Origin: Pseudomonas piscis
Lineage (GTDB): Bacteria > Pseudomonadota > Gammaproteobacteria > Pseudomonadales > Pseudomonadaceae
Direction: 5' to 3'
DNA length: 64,000 bases
Assembly: GCF_009380155.1 (NCBI RefSeq)
Contig: NZ_WHUV01000009.1
Span: 62,001 to 126,000, forward strand
Every line of letters starts with the position of its first letter. Position 1 is the first letter of the stretch. Below, in pieces: positions 62,729 through 64,000 of the stretch. The notes under the pieces are model-generated. The model saw only the letters and a list, made by a program, of their open reading frames with translations, ran no database searches and was not told the origin of the DNA. The position numbers and the translations under genes were made by a program.

Positions 62729-63949
62729 ATGGGCGCGTTATCGCATCTGCGGGTACTGGATTTATCGCGGGTCCTGGCCGGGCCATGGTCCGGCCAGATC
62801 CTGGCGGACCTGGGGGCGGAGGTCATCAAGGTCGAGCGTCCGGGCAACGGTGACGATACCCGTGCCTGGGGGCCGCCCTTCCTTAAGGACGCTTATGGCG
62901 AGAACACCACGGAGGCCGCCTATTACCTGTCGGCCAACCGTAACAAGCAATCGGTGACCATCGACTTCACCCGTCCGGAGGGCCAGCAACTGGTGCGCGA
63001 ACTGGCGGCCAAGTCGGACATCGTCATCGAGAACTTCAAGGTGGGCGGCCTGGCGGCCTATGGCCTGGACTATGAGTCGCTCAAGGCGCTCAATCCGCGC
63101 CTTATCTATTGCTCGATCACCGGGTTCGGCCAGACGGGGCCTTATGCCAAGCGGGCGGGTTATGACTTCATGATCCAGGGGTTGGGTGGACTGATGAGCC
63201 TGACCGGTCGCCCCGAGGGTGATGAAGGTGCCGGGCCGGTGAAGGTCGGCGTGGCCTTGACCGACATCCTGACCGGGCTCTATTCGACGGTGGCGATCCT
63301 GGCGGCCCTGGCCCACCGTGATCAGGGTGGCAGCGGGCAGCATATCGACATGGCGCTGCTGGATGTCCAGGTCGCGTGCCTGGCGAACCAGGCGATGAAC
63401 TACCTGACGACGGGAGTCGCGCCCAAGCGCCTGGGTAATGCCCATCCTAATATAGTGCCCTATCAGGATTTTCCGACGGCGGATGGCGACTTCATCCTTA
63501 CCGTGGGTAATGACGGGCAGTTTCGCAAGTTTGCCGAAGTGGCGGGCCAGCCGCAGTGGGCGGATGACCCTCGGTTCGCCACCAACAAGCTGCGGGTGGC
63601 CAATCGCGCGGTGCTGATTCCTCTGATCCGCCAGGCGACGGTATTCAAGACTACGGCGCAGTGGGTCAGCCAGCTGGAGCAGGCTGGGGTGCCGTGTGGG
63701 CCGATCAACGACCTGTCCCAGGTGTTTGCCGATCCGCAGGTGTTGTCCCGCGGCTTGGCCGTGGAGTTGCCGCATGCCTTGGCGGGGATGGTGCCCCAGG
63801 TGGCCAGTCCGATTCGTCTCTCCGAGACGCCGGTGGAATATCGTCAGGCCCCTCCCCTGTTGGGTGAGCATACGCAGCAAGTTCTGCAGCGCGTGCTGGG
63901 TATGCAGGCCGAGGCCGTGGATAGCTTGAAGCAGTCGGGAGTGTTGTAG
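62729..63949 (+). CDS. gcdG: Family III CoA-transferase, probably succinyl-CoA:glutarate
   Basis: Activates glutarate to glutaryl-CoA for GcdH. The 406-residue protein is of the CaiB/BaiF (class III) family: LRVLDLSRVLAGPW, GAEVIKVERPGNGDDTR, SITGFGQTGPYA, and the catalytic aspartate in AGYDFMIQGLGG. Pairing with gcdH and the LysR gene fixes the likely substrate. AGGAGAG precedes the ATG. Nothing recognised follows in the last 51 bases. Confidence 0.9.
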   Translation: MGALSHLRVLDLSRVLAGPWSGQILADLGAEVIKVERPGNGDDTRAWGPPFLKDAYGENTTEAAYYLSANRNKQSVTIDFTRPEGQQLVRELAAKSDIVIENFKVGGLAAYGLDYESLKALNPRLIYCSITGFGQTGPYAKRAGYDFMIQGLGGLMSLTGRPEGDEGAGPVKVGVALTDILTGLYSTVAILAALAHRDQGGSGQHIDMALLDVQVACLANQAMNYLTTGVAPKRLGNAHPNIVPYQDFPTADGDFILTVGNDGQFRKFAEVAGQPQWADDPRFATNKLRVANRAVLIPLIRQATVFKTTAQWVSQLEQAGVPCGPINDLSQVFADPQVLSRGLAVELPHALAGMVPQVASPIRLSETPVEYRQAPPLLGEHTQQVLQRVLGMQAEAVDSLKQSGVL

Positions 63950-64000
63950 AGCCTTCCTTCTTACTTATATATAGAGAAGCGCTTTGCGTTCCATGTAACG

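Overview
The window is a GC-rich, gene-dense chromosomal segment of a fluorescent Pseudomonas (P. fluorescens / P. protegens / P. chlororaphis type). The evidence is gene content and order. From memory, three blocks match the gene order of the P. aeruginosa PAO1 chromosome: the aa3 cytochrome oxidase block (PA0103-PA0114), the met/znu/polA/dsbA/algB block (about PA5478-PA5505) and the glutarate block (PA0446-PA0448). Their side-by-side position here differs from PAO1 and implies rearrangement. No tRNA, rRNA, CRISPR array, prophage or intact insertion sequence was seen.

Layout. 1-10290: the end of a SulP transporter, a hypothetical gene, then a cytochrome c oxidase operon with structural subunits II, I and III plus assembly factors (CtaG, SURF1, heme A synthase, heme O synthase, SCO). 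10291-13019: methionine ABC importer metNIQ. 13290-15428: large-subunit catalase katE. 15465-19257: a lipoprotein gene, then the zinc-uptake genes znuB-znuC-zur facing znuA. 19343-24562: thrB, a small exported protein, polA, an ErsA-type sRNA locus and engB. 24755-26522: two exported c-type cytochrome genes and dsbA. 26534-35325: a phosphatase-family enzyme, a diguanylate cyclase, ampDh2, an EAL phosphodiesterase and the kinB/algB two-component system. 35759-36768: two very small membrane proteins and a lysozyme inhibitor.

37497-50442 is mostly membrane transport: gltP, a SpmA/SpmB-like protein, an MCE-type lipid ABC system, a DUF5924 protein, an M16 peptidase, a Na/Pi symporter with a PhoU-like tail, TerC and a citrate symporter. 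50761-55142 is the least characterised stretch: a GFA-type zinc protein, a periplasmic protein combining HExxH and DUF4105 features, three tandem DUF2388 secreted proteins, and two DUF1127 micro-proteins. 55463-60029 holds an acetate CoA-transferase and the three-subunit proton-translocating transhydrogenase. 60477-63949 is a LysR regulator facing gcdH and a CoA-transferase for glutarate.

Connecting themes are envelope biology (alginate regulation, peptidoglycan recycling, lysozyme inhibition, disulfide formation, lipid transport), c-di-GMP signalling, metal and phosphate supply, and respiration. The best candidates for something undescribed are the HExxH/DUF4105 plus triple-DUF2388 cluster, a repeated AACTGTACC box in front of both DUF1127 genes, a possible three-way-junction RNA in the algB upstream region, and an inverted-repeat-bounded element of about 266 bases upstream of gltP.
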